From Heliocidaris erythrogramma (taxonomy: Eukaryota; Echinodermata; Echinoidea; Camarodonta; Echinometridae): 64,000 nucleotides of DNA. The DNA lies in the NCBI GenBank assembly GCA_025617745.1, contig CM046857.1:29544094-29608093 (forward strand), given 5' to 3'. The notes beneath the pieces were generated by a model. The model did no database searches and was not told where the DNA came from. It worked only from the letters and a program-made list of their open reading frames with translations. This document shows, piece after piece, positions 11,421 to 22,751 of this stretch. Every line of letters begins with the position of its first letter. Position 1 is the stretch's first letter. A program made the position numbers and the translations under genes.

Positions 11421-11920
11421 NNNNNNNNNNNNNNNNNNNNNNNNNNNNNNNNNNNNNNNNNNNNNNNNNNNNNNNNNNNNNNNNNNNNNNNNNNNNNNNN
11501 NNNNNNNNNNNNNNNNNNNNNNNNNNNNNNNNNNNNNNNNNNNNNNNNNNNNNNNNNNNNNNNNNNNNNNNNNNNNNNNNNNNNNNNNNNNNNNNNNNNN
11601 NNNNNNNNNNNNNNNNNNNNNNNNNNNNNNNNNNNNNNNNNNNNNNNNNNNNNNNNNNNNNNNNNNNNNNNNNNNNNNNNNNNNNNNNNNNNNNNNNNNN
11701 NNNNNNNNNNNNNNNNNNNNNNNNNNNNNNNNNNNNNNNNNNNNNNNNNNNNNNNNNNNNNNNNNNNNNNNNNNNNNNNNNNNNNNNNNNNNNNNNNNNN
11801 NNNNNNNNNNNNNNNNNNNNNNNNNNNNNNNNNNNNNNNNNNNNNNNNNNNNNNNNNNNNNNNNNNNNNNNNNNNNNNNNNNNNNNNNNNNNNNNNNNNN
11901 NNNNNNNNNNNNNNNNNNNN
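11421..11920. other. Assembly gap (500 N)
   Basis: Exactly 500 N bases, a typical placeholder for a gap of unknown size. It lies where copy 1 of the large duplication ends. Confidence 0.99.
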
Positions 11921-12780
11921 TGCTAACTTGTCCGCAAATTTGGTCGGATACCCCATTCAAATTCGTGATTTGTAGCCACCACATTATAGAGTGGTGTGTA
12001 ACCCCCCCCCCCCCCCACGTTGAAAGACTCATAATTTTGAGGAAAAAGGGAAAAGAAAAGAATACTACCTGCATTATCTCTATGATCACCGAAAACAAGG
12101 TTGTCACACTTTTTTTCAGAGTCATATTACTAAAAAAAAAAATTGACAAGCACACCCGCCCTCCCCCAATCCGCCCGTGGGCTGATAGATAAATTCCGCC
12201 TAGCGCCTCTGAAAGGGAGTTCGCATTAATCGATTTCGGGATACGAAACTGACTTTCCAGAATAAATGGGTTGAAACTAATTCATAAGATAAGGGCAACA
12301 CTCATTAATTACTCGTTCTTCGAATATGCCTTTTCTACGATACTGTTTTGCAAATTAAAGGCTTTAATTACATATTATGAAAAACTTTATCATCCTAAAA
12401 AGTAGAGTATACATATACGCATGCAATTGTATAGCCTGGTCTATATGCTTATGTATTATCTATTTGTATGTTTGCATAAAGTGGAATAAAAAAAATGAAC
12501 TGAACTGCAAGGCATAGTTTTTATCAAAAAATGTTATATTGGCAAGATATGGAATTATATTTGAATCTGGGTGCACTAATACACCCAAATTAAGACGCAC
12601 GTTATAACTCAGTTAAATCGACAAACAGATTACAAACCGAACGATTCTTGGCTATTCGTGGGTTAATGTTATTTTTTGTGTCTTAAATGATAACGATAAT
12701 AATGATGATAATGATAACGATGATAACAACAATAATGATAACTACGACTACTACTACAATAATAAATATAATGATAATAA
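11921..12780. other. Spacer with AAT/GAT microsatellite at its end
   Basis: There is no gene. A C run is at 12003-12016. Imperfect GATAATAAT-type simple repeats occupy about 12690-12780 and lead into the tRNA-bearing inverted repeat. Confidence 0.5.
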
Positions 12781-13022
12781 ATATCATAATTGATAGGATT
12801 GAAGTAAATTGAATATATCATAAAGAAAGTAAATGTGAGAAAATTACAATGCCACGACCGGGATTCGAACCCGGGACCCTGGATTACATGACCAGTGCTC
12901 TACCAACTGAGCTATCCGGGCTCCCGTCGAAGCAAAGTAACAATCTCACATATAGCCCCTCTCTTTCCATCTACTTTCTTTATGATATATTCAATTTATT
13001 TCAATCCTATCAATTATGATAT
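12781..13022. mobile_element. 242-bp inverted-repeat element enclosing a tRNA-like sequence
   Basis: Arms at 12781-12831 and 12972-13022 are each 51 bases and complementary at 50 of 51 positions. They start ATATCATAATTGATAGGATT. Between them lies a tRNA-like sequence on the minus strand (12850-12921). The structure looks like a MITE or foldback element that captured a tRNA gene, or a mobile tRNA cassette. No flanking target duplication is certain because both sides are AT-rich. Confidence 0.8.
12850..12921 (-). tRNA. tRNA-like gene or pseudogene (anticodon reads TGT, Thr-like)
   Basis: The 5' half GCCCGGATAGCTCAGTTGG and the T arm (CCGGG, TTCGAAT, CCCGG) are fully tRNA-like. The D stem GCTC/GAGC pairs and the T stem pairs 5 of 5. 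The anticodon stem CTGGT/TCCAG pairs 4 of 5. The acceptor stem pairs only 5 of 7 and the position before the anticodon is A instead of the invariant T. The 5' half resembles lysine tRNA and the anticodon threonine tRNA. It is more likely a pseudogene or transposon-borne tRNA derivative than a functional gene. Confidence 0.6.
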
Positions 13023-13840
13023 TTAATTACGAATTCAAATTGTCCTCTATAGAAATTCGTTGGCATGGATTTGCCCGACTTTAGAGGGAAGACCTGTCTC
13101 ACTGGTAGGCCATTATATAGAATAATAAATAGTAATAATAATATTAATAAAAATAATAATAATATGTCTTATTTACCCAGGATAGCCTCATCAGTATTAT
13201 ATACTGTTCTCCCTGGGGGTCCTGCAATCACACTGATATAAAATAACAACAGTTCGCTTTTTTATGGTGCATATCACATTTATTACTTCCCTGTGTGCCT
13301 CCAGAGGGCATTGGATATTATTAGCAGAGCTTAATCTGTATATTGATAACTTGAGGTTTTTCTGCCATAACCAATAGCTTTAATAGTAAAAAATATATAA
13401 AAATATAGTGATAAAGTGCACTTGTTCACCTACATGACGTTACAGATTTAGAATATATCACCGTACGGACGACATTGGTCAATCGTATACACCTTGAAAC
13501 AAAATGATCTATTCCCCATTTATATGCTACATGTATAAAAAAAAAAATTATCCGCTCCCAACAATACCACTAATTTTATGTCTATAAAATCACAGGCAAA
13601 CTTACCTTCACGTGTCCACACTAAACCAGTCAGCGGCAGACCAAACAACCAGATTATAATGCTGTTAATCTTTGACTTGCTCTGCTCTTTATACCTCAAC
13701 TTGGTTCATTGTTTGCTAATAGTCATTACAAGCACGTGATAGGAGACGTGGCTTGCCAAAACATCATTTACAAAATCACCATCAGGTCAAAAAAATAGTT
13801 TCATAATCCGACCCTCTGCGAGACCCCCCCCCCCGTCCCA
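13023..13840. other. Spacer with a short interspersed repeat at about 13161-13225
   Basis: The segment TTTACCCAGGATAGCC...CATCAGTATTA...TACTG(T/C)TCT resembles 23785-23925, so it is one interspersed family. Otherwise AT-rich DNA with no gene seen. Confidence 0.5.
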
Positions 13841-13850
13841 TCACTGTCAG

Positions 13851-13884
<34 letters not shown>

Positions 13885-14110
13885 CCTTTCTGTTTCCTCC
13901 CCTCTCTTCCTACTTTTATATTTTCCTATAGCTCTTTCTTATTCATTTCTCCACCCCTCCCTCTTTGTCACCGTCTTTCTTTCTCTGTTTCTCTCCCTCT
14001 TCCTGTCACCCCTCTTGTTCTCCCTCTATCTCCCCTTTTCTGTCACACATCCCGTTCTCTCCCTCCCCCCCTCTCTCTCTCTCCCTTTCTCCCCTCTGTC
14101 TCTCCATATT
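13841..14110. repeat. CT-rich simple repeat
   Basis: Long imperfect (TC)n and TCTCCC-type pyrimidine sequence on the plus strand. Confidence 0.9.
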
Positions 14111-15263
14111 CATCCTTCAGTTTGTGCGTGCTCTTATTTCTTAATGGACTTTGCTCACATCGTATCCTGCTGAAAGACGTACAAACATAAACCAATTATG
14201 AAAAAAAAAACTTGCAAACAATCGCCCGGATAAAGGAAAGAGGTAAATCTTAACGTAAATCAGTTCCATAACCTATTGCGAAATAGGAAAATATAATTAC
14301 GATCTCCTATAACCTGGCCTAGTAAAGTTAGAATCAGGGTTTATATTACATCAGCAAATGACTATCAGTTTACATTTTGTAATCTATATAGTGTGTGATA
14401 GCTAATTATTAACATATTATATCTGCGTTTTTATGAATTTCTTCTTTTTTAAGGAGTTGGATTCTACGATGTTATTAATAAATTTCAAAATTGTCTAATG
14501 GATGTGATGAAATGATTTGATTTTTGAGAACCATTTTTAAGCCATTTTGGTGTGTGTGTATGTGTGTGTGTGTGTGCGTTGTGGGTGTGTATGATGAGTG
14601 ATGTGTATGTGTATGATGATGATGTGTGTGTGTGGGGGGGGGGGGGATATTTCAACGTCTGTTATATTATGTAAGTGTCTTCATTCAATTTTGGTTTGTT
14701 CTTCAGTCAATGTATGACTTGTTCATGAATTAAGTTTATTGGAAAAGAATTGTGTTTTGTTATCAGTTAAGTGCAAAAAGAATCGCAGTTTGTGATGAGA
14801 TCAGAATAACAAATTATGGAAATATTCATGGGGTATAGGGGTGTGCTTTTGGTTTTGGTTATGTATGTACTTTTGTTGAGATTTCTTTGTTTGTTTATAT
14901 TGATTTATGTGTACTGATGTATTTTCAATGAAATCTCTAATAAAAAGATGGGGGAAAAAGTGTGTGTGTGTGTGTTTTTTTTATTTCGAGTTTATCTCTT
15001 TCTTTCTTAGAAATGAATGTTCTTAAGTTTTCACTCTGGATCTCTTTTTTTTTTCTTCCAGATGGTTCCACTAGCTCCATGGAATCCATTACAAATTTCC
15101 CGATATAAGCATTTCTCTATCATTAATATAATATTAATATCATCATATATCATAAAAACAGACTGCAGATTCCAATCCTCAGCAGAGTGAAATGATAAAT
15201 TTCTGCTTGATACCGTTTTCCGCTTTAAATTTCCTAAATTATTGCGTCTGATTAATATCCCCA
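14111..15263. other. Spacer with TG microsatellite (14549-14645)
   Basis: A GTGTGT-rich stretch ends in a G run near 14635-14646. A second short (TG)n is at 14960-14975. No gene is recognised. Confidence 0.6.
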
Positions 15264-15378
15264 AATTGTAAAAACTAAAGTGTTACTTTTAGGGGCATGT
15301 ATAGTGACTGCACCTGAAATTCTGTTTATAGCACTTGTAGTGTGCTAATTTACCAGCAAAAAAAAAAAATGTGACCGT

Positions 15379-15444
15379 GGCGAGCCTCGAACCAGGTTTC
15401 CGCTGATTGAGAGGCGCTGACGTTACCGATGGAATAACGAATGC
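15379..15444 (-). ncRNA. tRNA-like module (type B) in twin-tRNA element C
   Basis: Reading the minus strand gives TCTCAAT in the anticodon-loop position and a B-box-like GGTTCGAGGCT followed by CGCC. The A box is degraded compared with copies at 21972 and 22864. It is probably a pol III promoter relic, not a working tRNA. Confidence 0.6.
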
Positions 15445-15524
15445 TTCTTGGAATCCAGTTTAGTCCTGGGAGTCAAGTAGATAACATGAACTATGTGGTG
15501 TCGTAAATTCACTATGTAACATTA

Positions 15525-17097
15525 GGTACGTTCACACGTAGAGCGATAGCATCGATGCTATCGAGGTGTCGATGCTATTTTGGTGAAGACCAGATAGTGT
15601 CGAGACCAAACGCTGTCTGAACGCAGATAGTCACGAGATAGAAGCGAGTTTCCAAACTATTCTTGCAGCGAGTTTAGCAGGAGTAAATCTCAGGATCCAG
15701 CGACATAGCATCGACGCTTTGCGGTAGACCACCCACCGCGCTTGTGACTATTTGTCGTGTGAGCGCAATCGCTGTTATCTTCACTCGCTGCTATTATAAT
15801 TATATCTGTTTCATGTGGTGCTATAATATAATTCAATGTATGTATTCATGTGATGTACCCTCTTCCCTACTTTTTTTTCTATTATTCTGTCTGTTTCATC
15901 TGGTACTGTAATGTAGTGTATGTATTCATGTGATGTATATAGGGGTACAGTAGGGTAATGTGTATACTGTGTGGTAAGGAAGGGTTTTTTTTTTTTTTTT
16001 TTTTTTTTAGGGGGGGGGGGTCCTTCTTTTTATCTTTTTCTTTTTTGTATATGTGACCAGGCACCACAAAACCACCCAAAAGTCGCACTGTGTGATTTTC
16101 AGTTAGAGATCAATGTGTTTTGGTTGGCATGCATGGTCAAATTTTAGTTGTGGGTATTTCCTGAAAGAGTATACTTTTTTCTAAGTAATCTAAAATGTGG
16201 AGGCACCAAACAATCTAGAAGTGGTATTTTTGCCAGCTTTTTATCAGACTTATGTGTGTCTTCTCTGGATTTTGTTGTATTACTTTTCTTTTTCACGACC
16301 CTGAATACTTGTCTCATTTTAATCTCCCATAAATCTTCCGGAGTAAGTTCTTGCATTGATACTTGTGCACTATGATAAACAGGATATGTCTATGTAGTAT
16401 GCCAAGTTTAAGGACAATCTGATAATCCCTTCATAGAAATTTTCATTGAGTTCTAATCCTCCATTTGTCACCTTAGCACAACACTTTGCAAGTCAGAGTG
16501 CTTCAATAGACTGCAAACTTTAAACCCTTATTAAGAAGTAACATTATGAGGGACTGTGCATTCTTCTCTTTGTACATTGAGTTATGAACATCCAATGAGT
16601 TATATATCATTTTAAAGCTGAGAATCTGCTCTTTCAGAATCAGACCTTAACTAAAGTATGATGTGGTCTTTAGATATTGATTTACATGTGCTTACCAGAG
16701 AATATAGTGTGCATGCATGTGTTTTATTTTGGCATAAGATTGGAGTTCAGTCAATTTTGACATGTACAAGGTTTATTTAAAATTAAGGATTATAACAAAT
16801 GTATTTGCTACTTGATTGTATTATCGATATTACAAATGAATTGTTATTGTGTTATTATGTTGATTTATGAAGACATATAACTTCCGCGCGTTTGACCATG
16901 CATACCAATTATACTCGGGTCACTCTGTGTGGCGCAGTAATTATTGTTTTGGCAGCGGGTGAGCGATGAATAGTCACGAGTGGGTGATAGAAGCAAGTCG
17001 ATCACGGCCTGTCTGAACGTACTGGAAATATTTTTGAAACTTACATAGCATTGATGCTAACATAGCATCGATGCTATGTACTACGTGTGAACATAAC
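15525..17097. mobile_element. Inverted-repeat DNA element inserted in twin-tRNA element C
   Basis: The ends GGTACGTTCACACGTAG and (reverse complement) GTTATGTTCACACGTAG are flanked by TA on both sides. Subterminal parts of both ends contain ATAGCATCGATGCTAT-type palindromes and a shared ATAGTCACGAG step near 15630 and 16970. The flanking twin-tRNA sequence continues on each side. There is no transposase. The superfamily is unassigned; a TA target would fit Tc1/mariner. Confidence 0.75.
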
Positions 17098-17125
17098 TAA
17101 TATGATCTGCTCTAAATCGTACGAT

Positions 17126-17188
17126 GTGAGTTAGTCTAGCGGTAATGCCAGCAATTCTCGATCAGCGGACCCTGGTTCGAGGCTCGCC
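17126..17188 (+). ncRNA. tRNA-like module (type A) in twin-tRNA element C
   Basis: The A box TAGTCTAGCGG fits TRGYNNARNNG and the B box GGTTCGAGGCT fits GGTTCGANNCC except its last base. The module ends GGCTCGCC. It points outward, divergent from the minus-strand module. Confidence 0.65.
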
Positions 17189-17348
17189 AAAATCATTTTT
17201 TTAATGAATGTTTAGCAGTTTAAGGAGTCGGTCCAACTCCCGTGAAAGTGCTGAAATAGCATGCTGTGTGCATTCAATAGCACTCTGAGTGCAGTCCCTA
17301 TGCATGCCCTCAAAAAGTGCTATATACAGCACTTAAGTTTTTACAGTG

Positions 17349-18519
17349 CACGATACACTTTATATCATGAAAAGTACCATATTCCTCTATGAAAAATTAC
17401 AGAGATAAGAGCTGCCAAACTAAGAATGAGAAAAATATTGACAATTTGACCAACTAAACCTCTTTTTTGAGTTATCATTAAAAGTTGCATGTATATTTTG
17501 TACAATAAAATTCTATCATATTAAAGTTGCATACAAGATAGTGTAATTTCTTTTAGTGGCGTGGATAATTTCTATAAAAAGAAAAGAGTGAATTTTCACT
17601 CTTTTCTATTTTCACGTCATTGATCACTTTTTTCACATCAGTGATCACTTTTTTTAGGAGTGAATATTGAGTGAATATCGAGTGCTCTCTAAAAAGAAAA
17701 GAGTCAATCTATTTTCATTCCATTTTCACTCGCCTGGGGAGTCACGTCAGTGATCACTCGATTTCTTTTTTTGAGAGAGAGCATTAACATAATATATTCT
17801 GTTTTGATTTGATATTACTATAACTATGCAAAAACTATCTTGAGCGGACGTATTCTGCGACTTTTAGTTGTTTCTTATTCGTCATCCATTCCCTCGATAC
17901 ATTAACTTGTAAAGTAAATCAGCCTTAATCCTTTATTTGTAGATTCAGTTCTGAATCTTATCGATGTTAAAACATCCAACTTAATCAGGGGGCGCGGATG
18001 TTCAAATTATCCTGAATCCACCACTTATTTCAAATTAAGCTATCTCCAAACCACGCCTAAATGTCCATTCCCTTGAAATAGAGACCCCCCCCCCCTATAA
18101 ATTTTTTTAAAATTATTTTAAAATATAGAAAGAAAAAATAGAAATAAAAAAAGAATTGGCGAATGACATTAAACTTTCATTCATCAAGCAATCATTGTCT
18201 TTAATGTATTGTTTCGACAACGCAAATCAAAAAGCCTGCTTACATCAAACATGTTACTACTTATTTTTGACAAACTTATTAGATGTTTATATTTTACCCA
18301 CAAGAAATAATTTTTAAAATGTAGCCAGTAAACAGATCCGTTTATCTGCATGATCTAAGATGAGTATGTATAAATAACAGAGTAATGAAATTCCTTTAAA
18401 CGTAGCCTAGACGATTTCGTTATAATATATTATTTCAGAATTTGTTTAGATTAAAATAAAGACTCTTACGTCATCTCGAGGATCTAAGAAATCCCAATTT
18501 TGTGTTCTCTTCTGTATTA
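17349..18519. other. Spacer with short GTGATCAC palindromes (about 17560-17780)
   Basis: Repeated ACGTCAGTGATCACT-like steps and the hexamer CACTCT in both orientations form a small complex repeat. The remainder is AT-rich with a C run near 18085. No gene is seen. Confidence 0.5.
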
Positions 18520-18522
18520 CAG

Positions 18523-18830
18523 AGAGACAACAACATATGTTTCGCCGTCCTCGCTACCCAGCTCATCACCTATTTCTTCTTGGATTGTTTCGTCTACGAC
18601 CGCTATACTTCCGATATATTCTCATCGTATACCCGGCTGCGATGTGGTCGCTTGGCGGAATCCTTGTCGCTTCCCTGAGCAACCAGTCCGCAGGCTGTCA
18701 TCGGATCAACACTATTCGCTCTTGTCTTCGTCTTCTTCGTCGTGAAAACAATCCTCGTCCTCGTTCGGGATCCCGTGTGCTTTATCGCCAGAGGAAAGCC
18801 GATGGTGTTGAATATTCACGAATGGTTTAG
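18523..18830 (+). pseudogene. Exon of an unidentified membrane protein, with a 2-base frameshift
   Basis: A pyrimidine tract and AG at 18521-18522 form a plausible splice acceptor. The exon reads in phase 0 from 18523: RDNNICFAVLATQLITYFF, then LDCFVYDRY. After about 18605 the frame shifts by two bases and continues as FRYILIVYPAAMWSLGG, then a basic tail (CLRLLRRENNPRPRSGS) to the stop at 18828. Two hydrophobic stretches suggest membrane segments. A second copy in the opposite strand (23591-23732) lacks the two extra bases, which shows the correct frame. I do not recognise the family. It may be a dying gene end or a sequencing error in a live gene. Confidence 0.5.
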
Positions 18831-19749
18831 TTATTCAACTCAGATAGGAATCATCAAGCACAATATGGGATTATTTCATTAACAATGCTCTTTCCTAACT
18901 GGTTTTTGGGGCAGGAAACATTCACAACGTTAACACATGAACTTTCTGACTTTTCTGACATTGCAGTAACTTTGCTAATGTGCATTAATGACTCCGTTTT
19001 TGAAAAAAATAGCTTGATGAATGATAAGTAACAGTCTCCTTATACTTTAATCGCGTTAGACCTATGGTCGATGGCGTTGCCTATTCACGAAGGGTTCAAC
19101 GACGGAATGAACCATTAAATCATCTGGAATATGTTTATTTTCTTTCTGTTTTTTTTTCTTTATCCGCTTTACAGATTAAATTTCCGGTCCAGGAAATCAT
19201 AATAATAATGTTTCTTTCAGACGTGATTATGTTTGAAGTGAAGCATATTGTATCGTCGTCATTCCATTTGGAAAATAGAAAACTGCCTGGTATTTGGCAA
19301 AAACAATTATTTTCTGTGACGTCTGATACAGAGTTATCGGCTTCATTTGAATTTCATTTTTGGTCTAACCTTTTTAAATGAAAATTTTCCGAAAATGTTT
19401 ATTAAAAATGAGAAGTTACTTGGTATTTTGTGTTTTCCTCCCACGGTCTATGTTACCGATTAATTAATTATGTTGAGTCAATAAACTTGTTGTAAATAAA
19501 TGAATAATAATTATGGTGAATGAAGAAATATACTTTCTTAATTTCCATTTGAACGTGATCATTATTGTTGAATCCTTATAATTATGTATCTATTTGCTAT
19601 CCCATCGAAAATGATATAAAACACTATAATTTTGTAGTTCGAAAATAATAACAAGATGCAAGAACCAAATAATAATCATCTTTACAAAAGTTCAAACGAA
19701 GTCAGATGGTCTTATTTTTTATGAAGCTTATCTTCATGGTGTTAATTTG

Positions 19750-19750
<1 letters not shown>
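18831..19750. other. Region downstream of the membrane-protein exon
   Basis: A partial echo of the exon end, CGATGG(T/C)GTTG..TATTCACGAA, occurs at 18800 and 19070. The 105-aa frame at 19064-19381 has no known domain. It could be 3' UTR or intron. Confidence 0.4.
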
Positions 19751-19751
<1 letters not shown>

Positions 19752-19784
<33 letters not shown>

Positions 19785-19960
19785 TCGGATATTTATATAG
19801 CGCTCATATTCACCAATGGTGCTCAAGGCGCTCCAATATTACCCTGGCTTTAGCCCAGCTGCCCTATAAGGCGCTGAAAGCATTCAAGGAATAGATTCCT
19901 ACCAGGTACCCATTTACTACACCTGGATGGAGAATGGCAAATGTAGATTAATGTCTTGGC
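19752..19960. repeat. Interspersed repeat with AAT tract (TTTATATAGCGCTC type)
   Basis: An (AAT)n tract is followed by ATATTTATATAGCGCTCATA and CTCAAGGCGCTCCAATATTA. This is a pattern I associate with common short interspersed repeats of marine animals. No coding content. Confidence 0.6.
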
Positions 19961-20249
19961 AAAGCGATGATAGCGATGGTAGCGATGAATAAGGGAATTT
20001 TATATTATAGGTGATGTTTATGATGTTCCATATAATATGATACAATTCAACATAACTATTATAACTAGAGCACTCGGAGGGGGGGGGGGGGGGGGGGAAC
20101 AGTCCGAGTACATTTATCCCCCGAACCCGTCACCCATCCCCCATTTGAATCAATGTTGTGACTGAAATGGATAAAGTGGCAATTTGGGACCTCGGGTATC
20201 ACTGCTGACAAATTTTACCTTTTTGTACTTTTGTCATTTTTTAGTTGTT

Positions 20250-20860
20250 TTGAAATTGAAGGTGATCCGACAAAAACTGCAGCCGGTAGAGCGCTCACAA
20301 GAAATTCTTTACTATTTCTTTTAAAAATATGGTTTTACCATGGCAACGATGACTCCACCCACACCAAAAACAATAGGCGTCTTCATCTTACCATAATGCA
20401 CCTCCATGCGAAATTTGAAGGTGATCCGACAAAAACTGCAGCCGGTAGAGCACTCACAAGAAAGTCTTTACCATTTCTTTAAAAAATATGGTTACCATGG
20501 CAACAATGTCAACTCCGCCCACACCAAAAACAATAGGCGTCTTCATCTTACCATAATGCACCTCCATGCGAAATTTGAAGGTGATCCGACAAGAACTGCA
20601 GCCGGTAGAGCGCTCACAAGAAAATCTTTACTATTTCTTTAAAAATATGGTTACCATGGCAACCATGACTCCGCCCACACCAAAAACAATAGGCTTCTTC
20701 ATCTTACCATAATGCACCTCCATGTGAAATTTGAAGGTGATCCGACAAAAACTGCAGCCAGTAGAGCGCTCACAAAAAAAACCTCTGCGGCGGACACGGA
20801 CGCGGCGCGACGCGACGATGCCAAATCCATAGTATCCCCGAACACTAGTTCGGGGGATAC
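20250..20860. mobile_element. Hairpin-ended element with four 159-bp satellite units
   Basis: GGTGATCCGACAA starts units at 20261, 20420, 20580 and 20736, so the period is 156-160 bases. Each unit includes ACTGCAGCC(G/A)GTAGAGC and CACACCAAAAACAATAGGC. The last unit runs into a GC-rich CGGACACGGACGCGG block and a terminal hairpin (20832-20860, GTATCCCCGAAC pairing with GTTCGGGGGATAC). Short frames through it are not genes. Confidence 0.85.
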
Positions 20861-21605
20861 AATAATTATGTGTCAATTATTGGTTACGGTCAAGGAAGAG
20901 TGTAATCTTTTTGGTGACGCTAAGATAAACAATGGGACGAGTTTGAAATGATAATGGTTAAGCTGTTGCATGTGAAGATGGCATTGATGATGATGGAGGT
21001 CTTGATGATGATGATGATGATGATGTTACTCTTGATAATAATGCTGATAATGATGATGATAGGTTCAAATCCAGTCTTAAATGATTGTGAATGTTTTATT
21101 AAGCAGTGGGGCAGCTGTCTGTCAATCTTCCTATCCAAATTACCCATATGACAGGGGGGTGGGGCAAGGATAATGGATATTCGAAAATTTTGTACTTAAC
21201 ATTTTATATCATTTCTTTCAAAATAGAGAGAGGGAGAGGAGAGAGATAGAGAGGGGAGAAGGAAAGAGAATGTGAAGAGCAAGAGCTAGAGAGAGAATAA
21301 GAAAAAATTTGTCCCTTTGAATCTGAAATGGTTAAAAGTGATTAACATAATGACACACTAAAATACCATCCAAATAATCTCTCACATCTACAAACCACAG
21401 CATCATCACCTTCTAAGCTACTGTAATGTGCATCACCATGGCCAGTCAGGTTCATCCTAATCTTACTTCGCTGCTTCTCCTTCTCCCTTTTCCTCTCGTG
21501 ACCATCATCATCATCATCATCATCATCACCATCACCATCATCACCATTATCACCATCTCCATCATCATCATCATCATCATCATCACCATCACCATCATCT
21601 CCATT

Positions 21606-21636
<31 letters not shown>

Positions 21637-21650
21637 CAATATTCGTCATT
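20861..21650. other. Microsatellite-rich spacer
   Basis: GATGAT tracts near 20980-21065, a GA-rich tract at 21225-21300 and a long (CAT)n/(ATC)n tract at 21500-21640. The long hydrophobic or methionine-rich frames here are translations of these repeats. Confidence 0.85.
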
Positions 21651-21820
21651 ACACTGTAAAAACTTAAGTGCTGTATAGGCCTATATCACTTTTTGAGGGC
21701 ATGCATAGGGACTGCACTCAGAGTGCTATTGGAATGCACACATCGTGCTATTTCAGCACTTTCACGGGAGCTGGACCGGCTCCTTAAACTGCTAAACATT
21801 CATAAAAAAATCGTGAATTT

Positions 21821-21883
21821 GGCGAGCCTCGAACCAGGGTCCGCAGATCGAGAATTGCTGGCATTGCCGCTAGACTAACTCAC
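21821..21883 (-). ncRNA. tRNA-like module type A in twin-tRNA element A
   Basis: The minus strand reads GTGAGTTAGTCTAGCGGCAA at the 5' side (A box TAGTCTAGCGG) and CCTGGTTCGAGGCTCGCC at the 3' side (B box). Stem pairing is incomplete, so amino-acid identity is not assigned. Confidence 0.65.
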
Positions 21884-21971
21884 ATCGTACGATTTAGAGC
21901 AGATCATATTTACGACACCACATAGTTCATGTTATCTACTTGACTCCCATGAATAAGCTGGATTGCAAGAA

Positions 21972-22036
21972 GCGTTCGTTAGTCTATCGGTAAGGTCAGC
22001 GCCTCTCAATTAGCGGAACCTGGTTCGAGGCTCGCC
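21972..22036 (+). ncRNA. tRNA-like module type B in twin-tRNA element A
   Basis: A-box-like TAGTCTATCGG, anticodon-loop-like CTCTCAAT and B box GGTTCGAGGCT, ending CTCGCC. It is related to but clearly distinct from module A. Confidence 0.65.
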
Positions 22037-22149
22037 ACGGTCACATTTTTTTTTGCTGGTAAATTAGCACACTACAAGTGCTAAAACAGCATTTCAGGTG
22101 CAGTCCCTATACATGCCCCGAAAAAGTAGCACTTCAGTTTTTACAATGT

Positions 22150-22501
22150 ACATTACCATCATTATCACTACCATCATCATCAACATCACCACCATTATCT
22201 TTATCATCAACATCATCATCTTCATCATCATCACTGACATCATCACCATTATCAGTATCAGTGTCATAATCAGGAAAAATCTCCATCAAAACACCAAACT
22301 TCATCTAAATTTATTACCATCACAAGATGACGTGAATAATTACACTCAGAGTCTTTATCATTATAACTTCGAAAATCACAAATAATAACAATAAATGTAA
22401 TTTTATAGATTAATATAAATTCCATCGCTCACTGAGATGTGAAAACACATGTGAAAACACAAATTTCAAGAATAATTAATTTAACTCAACCTGAAATCAT
22501 T
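22150..22501. repeat. CAT microsatellite and AT-rich spacer
   Basis: (ATC/CAT)n sequence at 22150-22265 separates twin-tRNA elements A and B. The rest is AT-rich. Confidence 0.8.
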
Positions 22502-22688
22502 ACATTCTAAAAACTTAAGTGCTCTTTTCAGCACCAGGACTGCTGAATTTAGCATTTTCTGAGGGCTTGCATAGGGACTGCACTCAGAGTGCTATTGGAA
22601 TGCACACAGCGTGCTATTTCAGCACTTTCACGGGAGCTGGACTGGCTCCTTAAACTGCTAAAAAAAATAAAAAAAAAATCGTGATTCT

Positions 22689-22751
22689 GGCGAGCCTCGA
22701 ACCAGGGTCCGCAGATCGAGAATTGCTGGCATTGCCGCTAGACTAACTCAC
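22689..22751 (-). ncRNA. tRNA-like module type A in twin-tRNA element B
   Basis: Same A box (TAGTCTAGCGG) and B box (GGTTCGAGGCT) as in element A. Confidence 0.6.

Larger units (their letters stand above)
15264..17348 (-). mobile_element. Twin-tRNA element, copy C (interrupted by a second transposon)
   Basis: The terminal repeats AATTGTAAAAACTAAAGTG (15264) and AAGTTTTTACAGTG (ending 17348) match those of the elements at 21651-22149 and 22502-23038. Orientation is reversed relative to them. Two tRNA-like modules are present: minus strand at 15379-15444 and plus strand at 17126-17188. A 1.57-kb inverted-repeat element (15525-17097) sits between them. Confidence 0.8.
21651..22149 (+). mobile_element. 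Twin-tRNA element, copy A (intact, 499 bp)
   Basis: The inverted ends are ACACTGTAAAAACTTAAGTG and ACATTGTAAAAACTGAAGTG. Two tRNA-like modules lie inside, on the minus strand at 21821-21883 and on the plus strand at 21972-22036. Their 5' ends face each other, so pol III transcription would run outward in both directions. There is no protein. The outer parts carry the steps TAGGGACTGCACTCAGAGTG and CATTTCAGGTGCAGTCCC, which are inverted relative to each other. I do not know a described family with this layout. Confidence 0.8.

Noticed and set aside
11340..12192. Long open frames across 11340-12192 on both strands
   Set aside because: They are artefacts of translating the 500 N bases.
21426..21659. 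Hydrophobic frame rich in isoleucine and methionine, seemingly a membrane protein
   Set aside because: It is a translation of the (CAT)n/(ATC)n microsatellite.
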